From positions 620,001 to 684,000 of the forward strand of contig NZ_JACCBV010000001.1 in the NCBI RefSeq assembly GCF_013409785.1: 64,000 bases of DNA, given 5' to 3'. The DNA is from Microbacterium immunditiarum (lineage in GTDB: Bacteria; Actinomycetota; Actinomycetes; Actinomycetales; Microbacteriaceae). Below, one piece after another: positions 29,907 to 40,000 of this stretch. Below the pieces are notes generated by a model, which was given only the letters and a program-made list of their open reading frames with translations, did no database searches and was not told the origin of the DNA. The translations under genes were made by a program, and so were the position numbers. How positions within the stretch are numbered: position 1 is the stretch's first letter; each line of letters opens with the position of its first letter.

Positions 29907-30061
29907 TGTACGCCGCGCTGTGGCGGATCCTCCCCGGCCCGGCGTGGGTGCGGGTGCTCATCCTGCTCATCCTGCTCATCGCCGCGCTGTACGGGCTCTT
30001 CTTCTACGTCTTCCCGTGGGTGAGCCAGTTCGTGAACCCGCAGGAAGTCACCGTCGAATGA
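29906..30061 (+). CDS. 51-residue membrane protein
   Basis: Starts ATG overlapping the sortase stop (TGATG) and ends overlapping the next ATG (ATGA). One long hydrophobic helix (VRVLILLILLIAALYGLFFYVFPW) and a short hydrophilic C-terminus. Its position between two coupled genes and its clean helix make it a real gene; function unknown. Confidence 0.8.
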   Translation: MYAALWRILPGPAWVRVLILLILLIAALYGLFFYVFPWVSQFVNPQEVTVE

Positions 30062-30705
30062 CCGAGGATCCGCGGCGCGAGCGTGTGCTCGTCGTCGACA
30101 ACCACGACAGCTTCGTCCACACCCTCGTGGGCTACCTGCACGAACTCGGCGCTGAGACCGACCTCATCGAGGCCGACGCCGTGCGCCCCGGCGACGCCGG
30201 CGACGCGATCGACGGGTACCGCGCGGTGCTCGTCTCGCCCGGGCCCGGCACGCCCGCCCGAGCAGGCGCCTCGATCGCCGTCGTGCGCGAGGCTGCTTCG
30301 CGAGAGGTGCCCCTGCTCGGCGTGTGCCTCGGGCATCAGGCGATCGGCGAGGCGTTCGGCGCGCGTGTCGATCACGCTCCGGAGCCCATGCACGGCATGA
30401 CGTCGCTCGTGCACCACGGCGGCAACCCGCTGTATGGCGGACTCCCCGACCCCTTCGTCGCGACGCGCTATCACTCGCTCGCGATCGTGCCCGAGACCCT
30501 TCCCGATGAGCTCGAGGTCACGAGCAGCACCGACAGCGGGGTCATCATGGGCGTGCGCCACCGCGAGGCCCCGATCGAGGGTGTGCAGTTCCATCCCGAG
30601 AGCGTGCTCACCGAGGGCGGGTACCGGCTGCTCGGTAATTGGCTGGCTTCCGTCGGATTCCCGGATGCCGCCGCGCGCGGCGCCGCGCTGCATCCGCGTC
30701 GCTGA
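30058..30705 (+). CDS. Class I glutamine amidotransferase (TrpG/PabA type)
   Basis: 215 residues. Nucleophile Cys in LLGVCLGHQAIG (about residue 90) and catalytic His-Glu in GVQFHPES. This is the anthranilate/aminodeoxychorismate synthase component II family, which supplies ammonia from glutamine. No partner TrpE/PabB gene is near, so its pathway is open. The location, upstream of convergent pknB, equals Rv0013 (trpG). ATG overlaps the small upstream gene by 4 bp. Confidence 0.9.
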   Translation: MTEDPRRERVLVVDNHDSFVHTLVGYLHELGAETDLIEADAVRPGDAGDAIDGYRAVLVSPGPGTPARAGASIAVVREAASREVPLLGVCLGHQAIGEAFGARVDHAPEPMHGMTSLVHHGGNPLYGGLPDPFVATRYHSLAIVPETLPDELEVTSSTDSGVIMGVRHREAPIEGVQFHPESVLTEGGYRLLGNWLASVGFPDAAARGAALHPRR

Positions 30706-30731
30706 ACCCTGCGCCCCTCCGGCCACCGCGG

Positions 30732-32459
30732 CTACCCTTCTGAGTCGCCGCCCTCGGCTCCCGTGCAGTACTGGAGGGTGATCGTCGAATGCACCGGCAC
30801 GTCCCCCGGGGCGAGGGACTGCTGCGACACGATCGGCGGATCGGACGCGGGACACGTCGGATCCTCCAGCGTCTCGACCGTGAGCCTGATGTCGGGCGCC
30901 TCGAGCGCCGTGCGGGCGGCTTCGACGGTGTAGCCGCGGTAGTCGAGGATCGTGACGCGGCCGGATGCGACGACGAGGTTCACAGACGAGCCCTTCGCCA
31001 CCTCGGCGCCGGTCGCGGGATCGGACGAGATCACCATCCCCTCGGCGAGGTCGGGATCGTTCCGGGTCGTGACAGTGCCGAGCGCGAGGCCGGCGGCGGT
31101 GAGCGCGTCGCTCGCGGCGTCGCGCCCGAGCCCCTCGAGCACGGGCACGGTCGTGGTCTCCTGGCCGCTCGACACGTAGACGCGAATCTCCTGGCCGACG
31201 TTGACCGAGACTTCGGCCTCGGGATCCGTCCGGATGACGATGCCTTCGGCGACGTCGGTGCTCGGCTCGTCGATTCGTCGCGCGATCAGGTCTTCGTCAC
31301 TCAGTTCGACAGTGGCGCGCTCGTATGTCATGCCGGTCACGTCGGGCACGATGCGGGCCGACGCCGGCACGTCGCCTCCCGGGCGGATCGTGAGCACCCA
31401 GAAGAGCACCGAGATGAGCAGCACCGCGAGGACGGCGACGCCCGCCCAGATCCACGCGACCGGGGGTCCGGCCTGTGTGCGCTTCATCGTCGAGTCGGTG
31501 CTCAGCTGTCGGAGCGAGCGTGCCGTCTCGGCGGCCTGCCGCGGGTTGGGGCCGTACAGCTCGCTCGTGAGCGCGCCGACCTGACGGCGCGACGGATTCC
31601 GCCCGCCGATCGTCGCGTCGAGCGCCTCGCGGAACGTCGCCGCATCCTGAAAGCGCTGGAAGGGATCCTTCGCGAGCGCGCGAAGCACGACGGCGTCGAG
31701 CGCGCGCGGCACGGTGTCGTTGACCTCGGACGGCGTCGTCGGTGCCTCGCTCACGTGCTGGTACGCGACCGCCACCGGGCTCTCGCCGCGGAAGGGGGGG
31801 CGCCCCGTGAGCAGCTCGTACAGCACGACGCCCGTCGAGTAGAGGTCGGCGCGTGCGTCGACGGGCTCGCCCTTGGCCTGCTCGGGCGAGAAATACGCGG
31901 CGGTGCCGAGGATCTGGGTGGTCTCGGCGACGGTCGACGAGCTGTCGGACACCGCGCGTGCGATGCCGAAGTCCATCACCTTGACCTGGCCGGCGGGGGT
32001 CACCATGACGTTGCCGGGCTTGATGTCGCGGTGGACGACGCCCGCCCGGTGCGAGTACTCGAGTGCTTCGAGGATCCCGTCCACGTAGCGCACGGCGTCG
32101 GCCACCGGCACCGGACCCTGCGCGATGATGTCTTTCAGCAGCGACCCGGCGACGAGCTCCATCACGATGTAGGGGACGGAGCGGATGCTGCCGTCGGGCG
32201 CCGTCTCGGAATCCTCGCCGGCGTCGAAGACGCGCACGATCGTGGGGTGCGCCATGCGCGAGGCAGCCTGCGCCTCGAGACGGAACCGCGTGCGGAACGT
32301 GTTGTCGCCCGCGAGCTCGCGATCGAGGACCTTGATCGCGACCTGGCGGCCGAGCGTCAGGTCGTAGCCGCGGTACACGGTCGCCATTCCGCCTCGACCG
32401 ATCTGCTCATCGACGCGGTAGCGCCCCGAAAGCACGCGCGTCTCAGCAATCACGGTCAC
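30732..32459 (-). CDS. pknB: PASTA-domain serine/threonine kinase PknB
   Basis: 575 residues. Cytoplasmic kinase domain with GRGGMATVY loop, Lys43, catalytic HRDIKPGN (Asp145), DFG (Asp163) and activation loop TTQILGTAAYFSPEQ. Juxtamembrane region, one membrane helix near 340 (WIWAGVAVLAVLLISVLFWVL), then three extracellular PASTA-type repeats, the last of them divergent. Senses muropeptides/lipid II and controls wall growth. Last gene of the fhaA-to-pknB operon, 66 bp after pknA. Confidence 0.96.
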   Translation of the reverse strand: MTVIAETRVLSGRYRVDEQIGRGGMATVYRGYDLTLGRQVAIKVLDRELAGDNTFRTRFRLEAQAASRMAHPTIVRVFDAGEDSETAPDGSIRSVPYIVMELVAGSLLKDIIAQGPVPVADAVRYVDGILEALEYSHRAGVVHRDIKPGNVMVTPAGQVKVMDFGIARAVSDSSSTVAETTQILGTAAYFSPEQAKGEPVDARADLYSTGVVLYELLTGRPPFRGESPVAVAYQHVSEAPTTPSEVNDTVPRALDAVVLRALAKDPFQRFQDAATFREALDATIGGRNPSRRQVGALTSELYGPNPRQAAETARSLRQLSTDSTMKRTQAGPPVAWIWAGVAVLAVLLISVLFWVLTIRPGGDVPASARIVPDVTGMTYERATVELSDEDLIARRIDEPSTDVAEGIVIRTDPEAEVSVNVGQEIRVYVSSGQETTTVPVLEGLGRDAASDALTAAGLALGTVTTRNDPDLAEGMVISSDPATGAEVAKGSSVNLVVASGRVTILDYRGYTVEAARTALEAPDIRLTVETLEDPTCPASDPPIVSQQSLAPGDVPVHSTITLQYCTGAEGGDSEG

Positions 32460-32525
32460 TCCCTGGGGTCGAAACAGAGTCAGCCTAACCGACGGCGGGT
32501 CGTCCGCCGCGCGCCGGTTGTGACC

Positions 32526-34280
32526 TCAGCCGTCGGTCGGCTCGGGGTCGGGTTCGCCGCCCTCATCCGGCGTCGGAAGGGTGGTCGTGCTCGTGACCGG
32601 CGAGGGCGCGGACGACCGCTGCTCGCCGCCCGTGCCGCCGCTGCACGTGTACACGTACGTCGCGGTCACCGGTGCGTTCGGCTGGTTCACGACGACGACG
32701 TCGGCGCTGAGCTCGCTCGGACCGAAGTCGCGCGACGTCGAGCCGCCCTGCACGAAGGTGGCGCCCGTGATCGTCACGGTGAAGCTGCTCAGGCTGCCCG
32801 TGCCGGCGGGGCACGACGCGGTCTGCCATGCGACGGGTACCGTCGTGCCCTGCACGGGCTGCGCGCCGTCGTTGATCGTCGGGCCGGCCCCCGGGGAGGG
32901 GATGCTCGTCTGGTCGCCGAAGCAGATCACGCTGAGCGCCGACCCCTGGTCGACGTTGCCGCCCGCGGGGTCGGTCGCCTCGACGGTGTTGATCTGCGCG
33001 CCGGTCGGCGCCGCAGAGCCCGCCGCACGAGTGGGGCGGAGGCCCGCCTCGGTCGCCTTGACCAGCGCGTCGTCGCAGTTCACTCCGACGAGGGCGAGCG
33101 CGTCGATGTTGACGCGCGTGTCTTCGGTCTCGGTCGGCGTCGGTGTCGGCTCCGTCCGCGTGGGCGTCGGTGACGACGGAGTCGGCTCGGGGTCGCCGCC
33201 CTGGTTGGCGAACAGCGCCCAGATCGTGCCGCCGAGCACGAGCAGCAACAGGACGATGAGCGCGATGAGCGGCCACGTCCACGGGCTTCGCTTCTTCTTC
33301 TGCGGCTCCTCTTCGCCCTCGACGGGTACGGGTGCGGGGGAGGTCAGCAGCTGCGTCGAACCGGGATCCCCTCCGGGGGTCAGCAGCATCGTGACGTCGT
33401 CAGAGCCCGCGGCTGCGGCGGCTCCGGCGATCGCCGGAACGGCGGCGGCCGCGGCCGCGACGTCTCCGCGGCGGAGCGCTGTCGCCGCGCGCGCGACCGC
33501 AGCGGCCGAGGCCGGGCGGTCTTCGGGCTTCTTCGCGATCATCGCCATCACGAAGTTCTGCACCGGTACCGCGACCGTCGGCGGCAGCGGCGGAGGCTGC
33601 TCGTTGATCTGCGCCATCGCGATCGCCACTTGGGACTCGCCCGTGAACGGACGCTTTCCGGCCAGGCATTCGTACGCGACGATGCCCAGCGAGTAGATGT
33701 CGGTGGCGGGCGACGCCGGATGCCCCGACGCCTGCTCCGGCGAGAGGTACTGCACCGTGCCCATCACCTGGCCGGTCGCCGTGAGCGGCACCTGGTCGGC
33801 GATGCGCGCGATGCCGAAGTCGGTGATCTTGACGCGCCCGTCGGGCGTGATGAGGAGGTTGCCGGGCTTGATGTCGCGGTGCACGAGGCCCGCCGCGTGC
33901 GCGGCCTGCAGCGCGGCGGAGGTCTGGGCGACGATGTCGAGCGTCTTGTCGGTCGACAGCGATCCGTCGCGCTCGAGGATCGTCGAGAGCGCCTCGCCCG
34001 GGACGAGCTCCATCACGAGGAACGCCGAGCCGTTCTCCTCGCCGTAGTCGAACACGCTCGCGATGCCCTCGTGATTGACGAGCGCGGCGTGCCGAGCCTC
34101 GGCGCGGAAGCGCTCCAGGAAGCCCGGGTCGCCCATGTACTCGTCTTTGAGGATCTTGATGGCGACGGTGCGGCCGATGACGTGGTCGGTCGCCTCCCAC
34201 ACCTCGCCCATCCCGCCGATGGCGATCCGAGAATCCAGCTCGTAACGGCCGCCGAAGGTCACACCCTGCGTCGGTCTCAT
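32526..34280 (-). CDS. pknA: Serine/threonine kinase PknA with extracellular domain
   Basis: 584 residues. Kinase domain: GGMGEVWEA loop, Lys42, HRDIKPGN (Asp136), DFG (Asp154). An Ala-rich linker leads to a membrane helix ([22 protein letters not shown]). Outside are a Thr/Pro-rich stalk, one PASTA-like repeat and a further ~100-residue beta-rich domain with paired cysteines. M. tuberculosis PknA lacks such a sensor. Start ATG 34280 ([15 protein letters not shown]) overlaps the pbpA stop. Confidence 0.94.
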   Translation of the reverse strand: MRPTQGVTFGGRYELDSRIAIGGMGEVWEATDHVIGRTVAIKILKDEYMGDPGFLERFRAEARHAALVNHEGIASVFDYGEENGSAFLVMELVPGEALSTILERDGSLSTDKTLDIVAQTSAALQAAHAAGLVHRDIKPGNLLITPDGRVKITDFGIARIADQVPLTATGQVMGTVQYLSPEQASGHPASPATDIYSLGIVAYECLAGKRPFTGESQVAIAMAQINEQPPPLPPTVAVPVQNFVMAMIAKKPEDRPASAAAVARAATALRRGDVAAAAAAVPAIAGAAAAAGSDDVTMLLTPGGDPGSTQLLTSPAPVPVEGEEEPQKKKRSPWTWPLIALIVLLLLVLGGTIWALFANQGGDPEPTPSSPTPTRTEPTPTPTETEDTRVNIDALALVGVNCDDALVKATEAGLRPTRAAGSAAPTGAQINTVEATDPAGGNVDQGSALSVICFGDQTSIPSPGAGPTINDGAQPVQGTTVPVAWQTASCPAGTGSLSSFTVTITGATFVQGGSTSRDFGPSELSADVVVVNQPNAPVTATYVYTCSGGTGGEQRSSAPSPVTSTTTLPTPDEGGEPDPEPTDG

Positions 34281-35734
34281 CTGCCCAGCACCGCCTCCAT
34301 GACCCTCTTCGCGATAGGCGCCGCGATCGTGTTGCCGCTCCCCGACTGACCCTGTCCTCCGCCGTCTTCCACGACGACGGCGACAGCCACCCGCGGGTTG
34401 TCCGCAGGCGCGAACCCGGTGAACCACAACGTGTAGGGTCTGCCGGGTCCGTTCTCCGCGGTGCCGGTCTTCCCGCCCACGTCGACCCCGTCTATTCTTG
34501 CACCCGACGCCGCGCCCTCATTGACATTGGCGACCATCATGGCGATCATCTCCGCGGCCAGGTCATCTTCGAGCGCCCGCTCGAATTCGACGTCATCGAA
34601 TGTCTCCTGCACCGACAGGTCCGAGCCGATGACGCGGTCGACCAGGCGGGGGCTCATGACGATCCCACGGTTCGCGATCCCGGCGGACACCATCGCCATC
34701 TGCAACGGCGTCGCCGTCACCTGACCCTGGCCGAATCCGGTGAGGGCCGTCTGCGGGTCGTCGAGCGCCCTCGGGTAGCTCGACGGCGTCGAGGCCATCG
34801 GAACGTCGAACGACGCGTTGAACCCGTACTTCTCCGCCTCTTCCCGGATCGCGTTGTCACCGAGCTCGACGGCGAGCTGCGCGAACGGGATGTTGCAGCT
34901 CAGTCGCAGGGCGTCGGCGATCGACACGGTCGCGCCACCGCCGCACGTCCCTCCGCCGGCGTTGTGCACGACGGCCGTCGACTGCGGCAGCTGGTATACA
35001 GCGAGGTTCGGGATCTGCGACTCGGGCGTGTAGTCGCCGGAGGCCAGTGCCGCGGACGCGACGACGAGTTTGAACGTCGATCCGGGCGGGTTGAGGTCGC
35101 CCCCGATCGAGCGGTCGAAGAGCGGATGCGCCGGATCGGCCTCAAGCGCTTCGTAGGCGCCCAGCGCGGCATCCGAATCGTGTTGCGCCAGCAGATTCGT
35201 GTCGAACGACGGGCTCGAGACCATCGCGAGAACCCGGCCGGTCGCCGGCTCGATCGCGATGACGGCGCCCTGCAGCGAGCCGAGCGCCTCGTACGCGGCG
35301 CGCTGCACATCGGCGTCGAGCGACAGCACGACGTTCGACCCCCGCGGGGGCTGGCCGGTGATGATGCGCTCGATGCGCGAGAGGAACTGCGAGCCGGACG
35401 TGCCGCTGAGCGCCTGGTTCATCGCCTGCTCGATGCCCGTCGACGACCCGAGCACGGGGTTGATCCACCCGGTGACGTGCGCCCACATCGGAGCGTCGGG
35501 GTACTGGCGCTGCCACGAATACACGTCGTCCGACGGCACGGAGCTCGCGATGGGGATGCCGCTCGCGATGATCGAACCGCGCTGCACCTCGTACGAGTCG
35601 TACAGCGCGCGGCGGTTCGCAGGGTTCGCCGACAGCGCGTCGGCCTCGACCACCTGGATCCAGCTGGTCGAGGCGAAGAGGGCCAGGAACATGATGAGCA
35701 TGAGGATGCTCAGGCGGCGCAGTTCCTTCGTCAT
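34277..35734 (-). CDS. pbpA: Penicillin-binding protein 2 (transpeptidase PbpA)
   Basis: 485 residues. N-terminal membrane anchor ([15 protein letters not shown]), then a transpeptidase domain with SxxK at Ser219 (PGSTFK), SxN at Ser279 (SCN) and KTG near 430 ([10 protein letters not shown]). It cross-links peptidoglycan with the RodA glycosyltransferase encoded just upstream. Start ATG 35734 overlaps the rodA stop by 4 bp. Confidence 0.95.
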   Translation of the reverse strand: MTKELRRLSILMLIMFLALFASTSWIQVVEADALSANPANRRALYDSYEVQRGSIIASGIPIASSVPSDDVYSWQRQYPDAPMWAHVTGWINPVLGSSTGIEQAMNQALSGTSGSQFLSRIERIITGQPPRGSNVVLSLDADVQRAAYEALGSLQGAVIAIEPATGRVLAMVSSPSFDTNLLAQHDSDAALGAYEALEADPAHPLFDRSIGGDLNPPGSTFKLVVASAALASGDYTPESQIPNLAVYQLPQSTAVVHNAGGGTCGGGATVSIADALRLSCNIPFAQLAVELGDNAIREEAEKYGFNASFDVPMASTPSSYPRALDDPQTALTGFGQGQVTATPLQMAMVSAGIANRGIVMSPRLVDRVIGSDLSVQETFDDVEFERALEDDLAAEMIAMMVANVNEGAASGARIDGVDVGGKTGTAENGPGRPYTLWFTGFAPADNPRVAVAVVVEDGGGQGQSGSGNTIAAPIAKRVMEAVLGR

Positions 35735-37128
35735 CCGATCACCACCCGGGGCTGCTGTCGCACGGCATCCGAGATGCGCAGCAGGAGCGCGACGATGATC
35801 CAGTTCGCCACGAGCGACGAACCGCCCGCCGCCAGGAACGGCGTCGTGAGACCCGTGAGCGGGATGAGGCGGGTGACGCCGCCCACCATGATGAACACCT
35901 GCAGCGCGAGAGTGAAGGACACGCCGGTCGCGAGCAGCTTGCCGAAGTCGTCCTGGCCGGCGAGGCCGATGCGGATGCCCCGGCTCGCGAACACCATGTA
36001 GAGGCACAGCAGCGCGAACACGCCGACGAGGCCGAGCTCCTCGCCGAGCGCGGGGAAGATGTAGTCGCTCTCGGCGACCGGGGTGAGCTCAGGGCGACCC
36101 TGCCCGAGGCCGGTGCCGATGAGGCCGCCCTGCGCGAGCCCGAAGATGCCGTTCACGAGCTGGAAGCTGCTGCCTTCCATGAGGTCGGGGTTGAACGCGT
36201 CGAGCCAATTCGTGAATCGACCGCCGACGTACGGAAGCACGCGCGACGCCAGGAACGCGCCGAGCGCGGCGAGCACGACACCGATGAGCACCCAGCTCGT
36301 CTTGCCGGTGGCGACGTACAGCATCGCGACGAACATGCCGAAGATCAGCAGGCCCGTGCCGAGGTCGCGCTGCATCACGATGATCACGAGCGACAGGAGC
36401 CAGAACACGAGGAGCGGCCCGAGCTCGCGCGCACGCGGCCACGTGATGCCGAGGAACCTCCGGCCGACCGACGTGAGACTCTCGCGCGTGCGCACGAGAT
36501 AGCCGGCGAAGAAGATGCCGAGCGCGATCTTCGCGAGCTCACCGGGCTGAAAGCTGAAGAAGCCGAGCGACACCCACACGTCGGCGTTCGCGTCCGTGCC
36601 GAGACCCGGGATGATCGGCAGGACGAGCAGGACGACCCCGAGGAATCCGAAGACGTAGGTGTAGCGGAAGAGCACGCGATAATTGCGCAGCGCGATCACG
36701 ACCGCGATCGCGAGGGCCAGCGCGATCGCCGCCCACACGAGCTGCCGGATCGAGTACGCCTCCCAGCCTTGGCGGTTGCGGGCCAGGTCGAGGCGATAGA
36801 TCATCGCGAGGCCTATGCCGGTGAGCAAGGTCGCGATGGGCACGACGAACGGGTCGGCGTCTCGAGCCCGCAGCCGAAGCACGATGTGCAGCACGATCAC
36901 CAGCACCATGAGCCCGCCGCACAGCAGCAGGAACGACACGTCGATCGCGCCCCGCGCCCCGAGCTGCACGAGGGTGATCGCGCCGCCGGTCAGGACGAAG
37001 GCGAACAGCAGCAGGAAGAGCTCGCGGTTGCGATGCGTCTGCGGCACGCGAAGGCGACGGAGCGCTCGCAGCACGGTGGTGTCGGCGTTGATCGCCTCGA
37101 TCGGCGACGACGGCTGGGTCGAGGTCAT
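35731..37128 (-). CDS. rodA: SEDS peptidoglycan glycosyltransferase (FtsW/RodA)
   Basis: 465 residues, about 10-12 transmembrane helices. SEDS family signatures: FQPGELAKIALGIFFAGYL, MQRDLGTGLLIFG, and the C-terminal FLAAGGSSLVANW. It polymerises glycan from lipid II with PbpA. Start ATG 37128 (MTSTQPSSPIEAIN) overlaps the pstP stop by 4 bp; upstream in-frame sequence is an Arg-rich shadow of pstP. Confidence 0.95.
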   Translation of the reverse strand: MTSTQPSSPIEAINADTTVLRALRRLRVPQTHRNRELFLLLFAFVLTGGAITLVQLGARGAIDVSFLLLCGGLMVLVIVLHIVLRLRARDADPFVVPIATLLTGIGLAMIYRLDLARNRQGWEAYSIRQLVWAAIALALAIAVVIALRNYRVLFRYTYVFGFLGVVLLVLPIIPGLGTDANADVWVSLGFFSFQPGELAKIALGIFFAGYLVRTRESLTSVGRRFLGITWPRARELGPLLVFWLLSLVIIVMQRDLGTGLLIFGMFVAMLYVATGKTSWVLIGVVLAALGAFLASRVLPYVGGRFTNWLDAFNPDLMEGSSFQLVNGIFGLAQGGLIGTGLGQGRPELTPVAESDYIFPALGEELGLVGVFALLCLYMVFASRGIRIGLAGQDDFGKLLATGVSFTLALQVFIMVGGVTRLIPLTGLTTPFLAAGGSSLVANWIIVALLLRISDAVRQQPRVVIG

Positions 37129-38366
37129 CTGCTGTTCACCTCCGCTCTGTCTCGGATGCGGTCGACGATCGCCTCGGCGTCGGCGAGCGAACGCGCGGTG
37201 ATCGTGTTCTCGATGGTGACACGGTCGAACAGCGTGAGGTCGTCGAGCGAGATGCCCGTGTCGATGTACGCCGTCGACAGGCTGATCGGCCCGATGTCCT
37301 GCTGGATACCGCGGTAGATGACCACGGTGTCTTCGTCGGCGCCGACGAAATAGCGCGTCTGCGTCCACTGATACGCGCCGAACAGCCCCGCCGCCAGCCC
37401 GAGGAGGACGAGCACCAGCCCGATGATCCAGCCGATGCGACGGCGCCGCGCCCGCCGGCGATCCTCTTCGATGAGCTCTTCGAGGTACTCGGGGGCGGGC
37501 TCGAAGTGCGTGGGCTCGTTCGCCGCCTGACGGACCGGATGCAGCCAGCCACCGCGGCTCGGACGAGCGGCCGGCACCTCGACGCCTTCGGGGTTCGAGG
37601 CCGACCCGACGATCGTGGGGGTGCCGGAGAAGATCGGATGCTGCCCGCCGACGTCCGCGATCACGATCGTCACGTTGTCGGGAGCGCCACCGTCGAGCGC
37701 CTGCTTCAGCAGGTTGTCGGCCGTACGACCCGGCGCCATGCCCTGCCCGAGCGCCCGCGCGGTGTGGATGTCGTCGACGACGCCCGAGAGCCCGTCCGAG
37801 CAGATGAGCCACCGGTCGCCGGGCTGCGTCGGCATGATGAACGTGTCGAGCTCGGGGTCGGCGTCCATGTCGCCGAGCACGCGCATGAGCACGGAGCGAC
37901 GCGGATGGAAGCGGGCCTCTTCGGGCGTGATGCGGCCCGAGTCGACGAGCCGCTGCACGAACGTGTGGTCGGTCGTGATCTGGGTGAGGGCGCCATCGCG
38001 GTAGAGGTAGACGCGCGAGTCGCCGATGTGCGCGATGACGGCGTAGTCGTCGACCATGATGAGCGCGCTGACCGTCGTGCCCATGCCGGCGAGCTCTGGC
38101 CGGGCGCGCACGGTGTCGATGAGGTCGCCGGCCGTCTCGGTGATCGCCTCGCGCAGTGCCCGCTCGGCCTCGGCGGTCGACTCGTATGGATGGTCGAGCT
38201 CCGCCAGGCGGGTGATCGCCATGCTCGAAGCGACGTCACCGCCCGCGTGACCGCCCATGCCGTCGGCGACGACGAAGAGGTTCGAGCCCGCGTAACCGGA
38301 GTCCTGGTTGTTGGACCGCACCTTTCCGGTGTGCGAGATGGCGGCACTCGAGCCCTCGAAGACCAT
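37125..38366 (-). CDS. pstP: PP2C-type serine/threonine phosphatase PstP
   Basis: 413 residues. PP2C catalytic domain with metal-binding VADGMGGHAGG (Asp35), GDSRVYLYRDG, ICSDGLSG and GAPDNVTIVI. One membrane helix follows near 315-335 (WIIGLVLVLLGLAAGLFG) and then a ~70-residue extracellular domain. It reverses PknA/PknB phosphorylation. Same operon as both kinases. Confidence 0.95.
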   Translation of the reverse strand: MVFEGSSAAISHTGKVRSNNQDSGYAGSNLFVVADGMGGHAGGDVASSMAITRLAELDHPYESTAEAERALREAITETAGDLIDTVRARPELAGMGTTVSALIMVDDYAVIAHIGDSRVYLYRDGALTQITTDHTFVQRLVDSGRITPEEARFHPRRSVLMRVLGDMDADPELDTFIMPTQPGDRWLICSDGLSGVVDDIHTARALGQGMAPGRTADNLLKQALDGGAPDNVTIVIADVGGQHPIFSGTPTIVGSASNPEGVEVPAARPSRGGWLHPVRQAANEPTHFEPAPEYLEELIEEDRRRARRRRIGWIIGLVLVLLGLAAGLFGAYQWTQTRYFVGADEDTVVIYRGIQQDIGPISLSTAYIDTGISLDDLTLFDRVTIENTITARSLADAEAIVDRIRDRAEVNSR

Positions 38367-38384
38367 GCGTCGTGGTTCTCCCCG

Positions 38385-38912
38385 CTACTTCCGCAGCTCG
38401 AAGGTCGTCGCTCCGACCTTGATCGGGGCGCCCACGAGAACCGGAACGGGCGTGGCGACGCGGACGCCGTCATGCCACGTGCCGTTCGTCGAGTCGAGGT
38501 CCTGGATCATCCACTGGTCGCCCCACAGCACGAGGCGGGCGTGGTGGCTCGACGTGTAGTCGTCGCGGATCACGAGGCCCGACTCGCTCGAACGCCCGAT
38601 CGTGAGCGGCTCGCTGCCGAGAGGAAGCTCGAGTCCCGCCTTCGGACCGCTCGTGATCACGATGCGCGACACGTTGGAAGTGGTTGCGGGGACCTTGGGC
38701 CCCGACGACGGCGTCGGCGCGGCGGGAGCCGCCGGACGGGTCGAGTTCGCCTCTGCCCGGGGGGCCGGAGCGGCGGCGGCCGCGGGCTCGGGCATCCGCC
38801 TCACCTTCACGCCGAACAGGTCCGCACGAAGTGAGTACACGACTGCGAAGACGAAGAACCACAGCAGCAGCAGGAACCCGATGCGCAGCAGCAGGAGGGT
38901 CAGCTCGCTCAT
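38385..38912 (-). CDS. fhaB: FHA-domain membrane protein FhaB (FipA-type)
   Basis: 175 residues: one N-terminal membrane helix (LLLLRIGFLLLLWFFVFAVVY), an Ala/Pro linker, and a C-terminal FHA domain with the phosphothreonine-binding pattern IGRSSESGLVI..SSHHARL and the DSTNGTW loop. It recognises phosphoproteins made by the linked kinases. The ATG overlaps the fhaA stop by 4 bp. Confidence 0.94.
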   Translation of the reverse strand: MSELTLLLLRIGFLLLLWFFVFAVVYSLRADLFGVKVRRMPEPAAAAAPAPRAEANSTRPAAPAAPTPSSGPKVPATTSNVSRIVITSGPKAGLELPLGSEPLTIGRSSESGLVIRDDYTSSHHARLVLWGDQWMIQDLDSTNGTWHDGVRVATPVPVLVGAPIKVGATTFELRK

Positions 38913-39655
38913 TCCTGGGGGCCTCCGTCGGGCAGACCGAAGGCGCGCGTGCGGTCATCGGGCAGCGGCGGACGCGGAGGAGCGGTGGGCGACGCCTGCG
39001 CGATCACCCGGAAGACGATGTCGGTGCGGCCGATGCGGACGGTGGAGTCGGGCGGAAGCGCCGCCTCGGTCACCTTGCGGCCGTTGAGCTGCGTGCCGTT
39101 CGTCGAGTTCATGTCGCGCACCATCGCGCGCTCGCCGTCCCACAGGATCTCGACGTGCTTACGGCTCGTGCCGGGGTCGGAGATCGTGATGTCGGCGTCG
39201 CTGCCGCGCCCGATCACGGTGCGGGCTTTGATCAGCGGATGCCGCTTGCCCTCGACCTCGACCACGCCGCGCCACGACACGCGCCCCTGCGCGGTCGACG
39301 AGTCCACGCGCAGCGTGCCCGTGGCCAGCTCGTCATCGCGCACGAGCGAGATCGTGATGGGCCCCGCGAACGAGTAGCCCTGCGCCTTCGCGTGCGTCTG
39401 GACGATGCCGTCGAGCTCTTCTTCGAGCGCGGGGCCGATGGCCCGCATGTGGTCGTCGTCGGTCGGCGACAGCCTCACCGTGAACGAGTTCGGGGCGAGG
39501 ATTCTGTCGCGGCTCACGACCGCGGCCTTCTTGTCGAGCTCGCTCCGCAGCGCGGAGGCGATCTCGACGGGTTGGATGCCGCTGCGGAAGGTCTTCGCGA
39601 ACGCGCTGTTCACCGCGCGCTCGAGACCCTTCTCGAAGCTGTCAAGTAGTCCCAC
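38909..39655 (-). CDS. fhaA: FHA-domain protein FhaA (DUF3662)
   Basis: 248 residues. N-terminal DUF3662 domain (GLLDSFEKGLERAVNSAFAK at the start) and a C-terminal FHA domain with VIGRGSDADITI, SRKHVEI and NSTNGTQLNG. GTG 39655 is chosen: GAGGAG is 4-5 bp upstream and the protein then starts at the family motif. The central linker is much shorter than in M. tuberculosis FhaA. First gene of the kinase/cell-shape operon. Confidence 0.94.
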   Translation of the reverse strand: MGLLDSFEKGLERAVNSAFAKTFRSGIQPVEIASALRSELDKKAAVVSRDRILAPNSFTVRLSPTDDDHMRAIGPALEEELDGIVQTHAKAQGYSFAGPITISLVRDDELATGTLRVDSSTAQGRVSWRGVVEVEGKRHPLIKARTVIGRGSDADITISDPGTSRKHVEILWDGERAMVRDMNSTNGTQLNGRKVTEAALPPDSTVRIGRTDIVFRVIAQASPTAPPRPPLPDDRTRAFGLPDGGPQE

Positions 39656-39864
39656 ACGTCTCCTCAGGCAGGCGACCGGTGGGTACATGCTAGTTGCCCC
39701 GGCTGAATTGACCGTTAAGGGGTGTGGAAACAGGACAACGCGCCCGGGACAGGATGGATGCCGGGCGACGGCCCTGTCCTGGCGGCATCGGCCTGCATTC
39801 GGTGCGCACGACGGCGCGTGATATCCTCGGGAAGTTGAGTTCGCAGCATCCGTTGCGGCGACTC

Positions 39865-39948
39865 GCGCGAGTGGCGGAATAGGCAGACGCGCTGGCTTCA
39901 GGTGCCAGTGCCCGAAAGGGCGTGGGGGTTCAACTCCCCCCTCGCGCA
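39865..39948 (+). tRNA. tRNA-Leu (anticodon CAG)
   Basis: 84 nt with the long variable arm of class II tRNAs (TGCCCGAAAGGGCGT). Acceptor GCGCGAG pairs with CTCGCGC, anticodon stem CTGGC/GCCAG encloses CAG at 39899-39901, T-loop GTTCAACTC. CCA is not encoded. TATCCT at 39822-39827 is a possible -10. Confidence 0.97.
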
Positions 39949-39952
39949 CAGT

Positions 39953-39989
39953 AACGGTGAAGGCCCCCGATCTGGGGGCCTTCACCGTT
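39953..39989 (+). terminator. tRNA-Leu terminator
   Basis: Perfect 16-bp stem (39953-39968 with 39974-39989) around loop GATCT, followed by T. It starts 4 bp after the tRNA. Confidence 0.92.
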
Positions 39990-40000
39990 TCCGCATCCGT

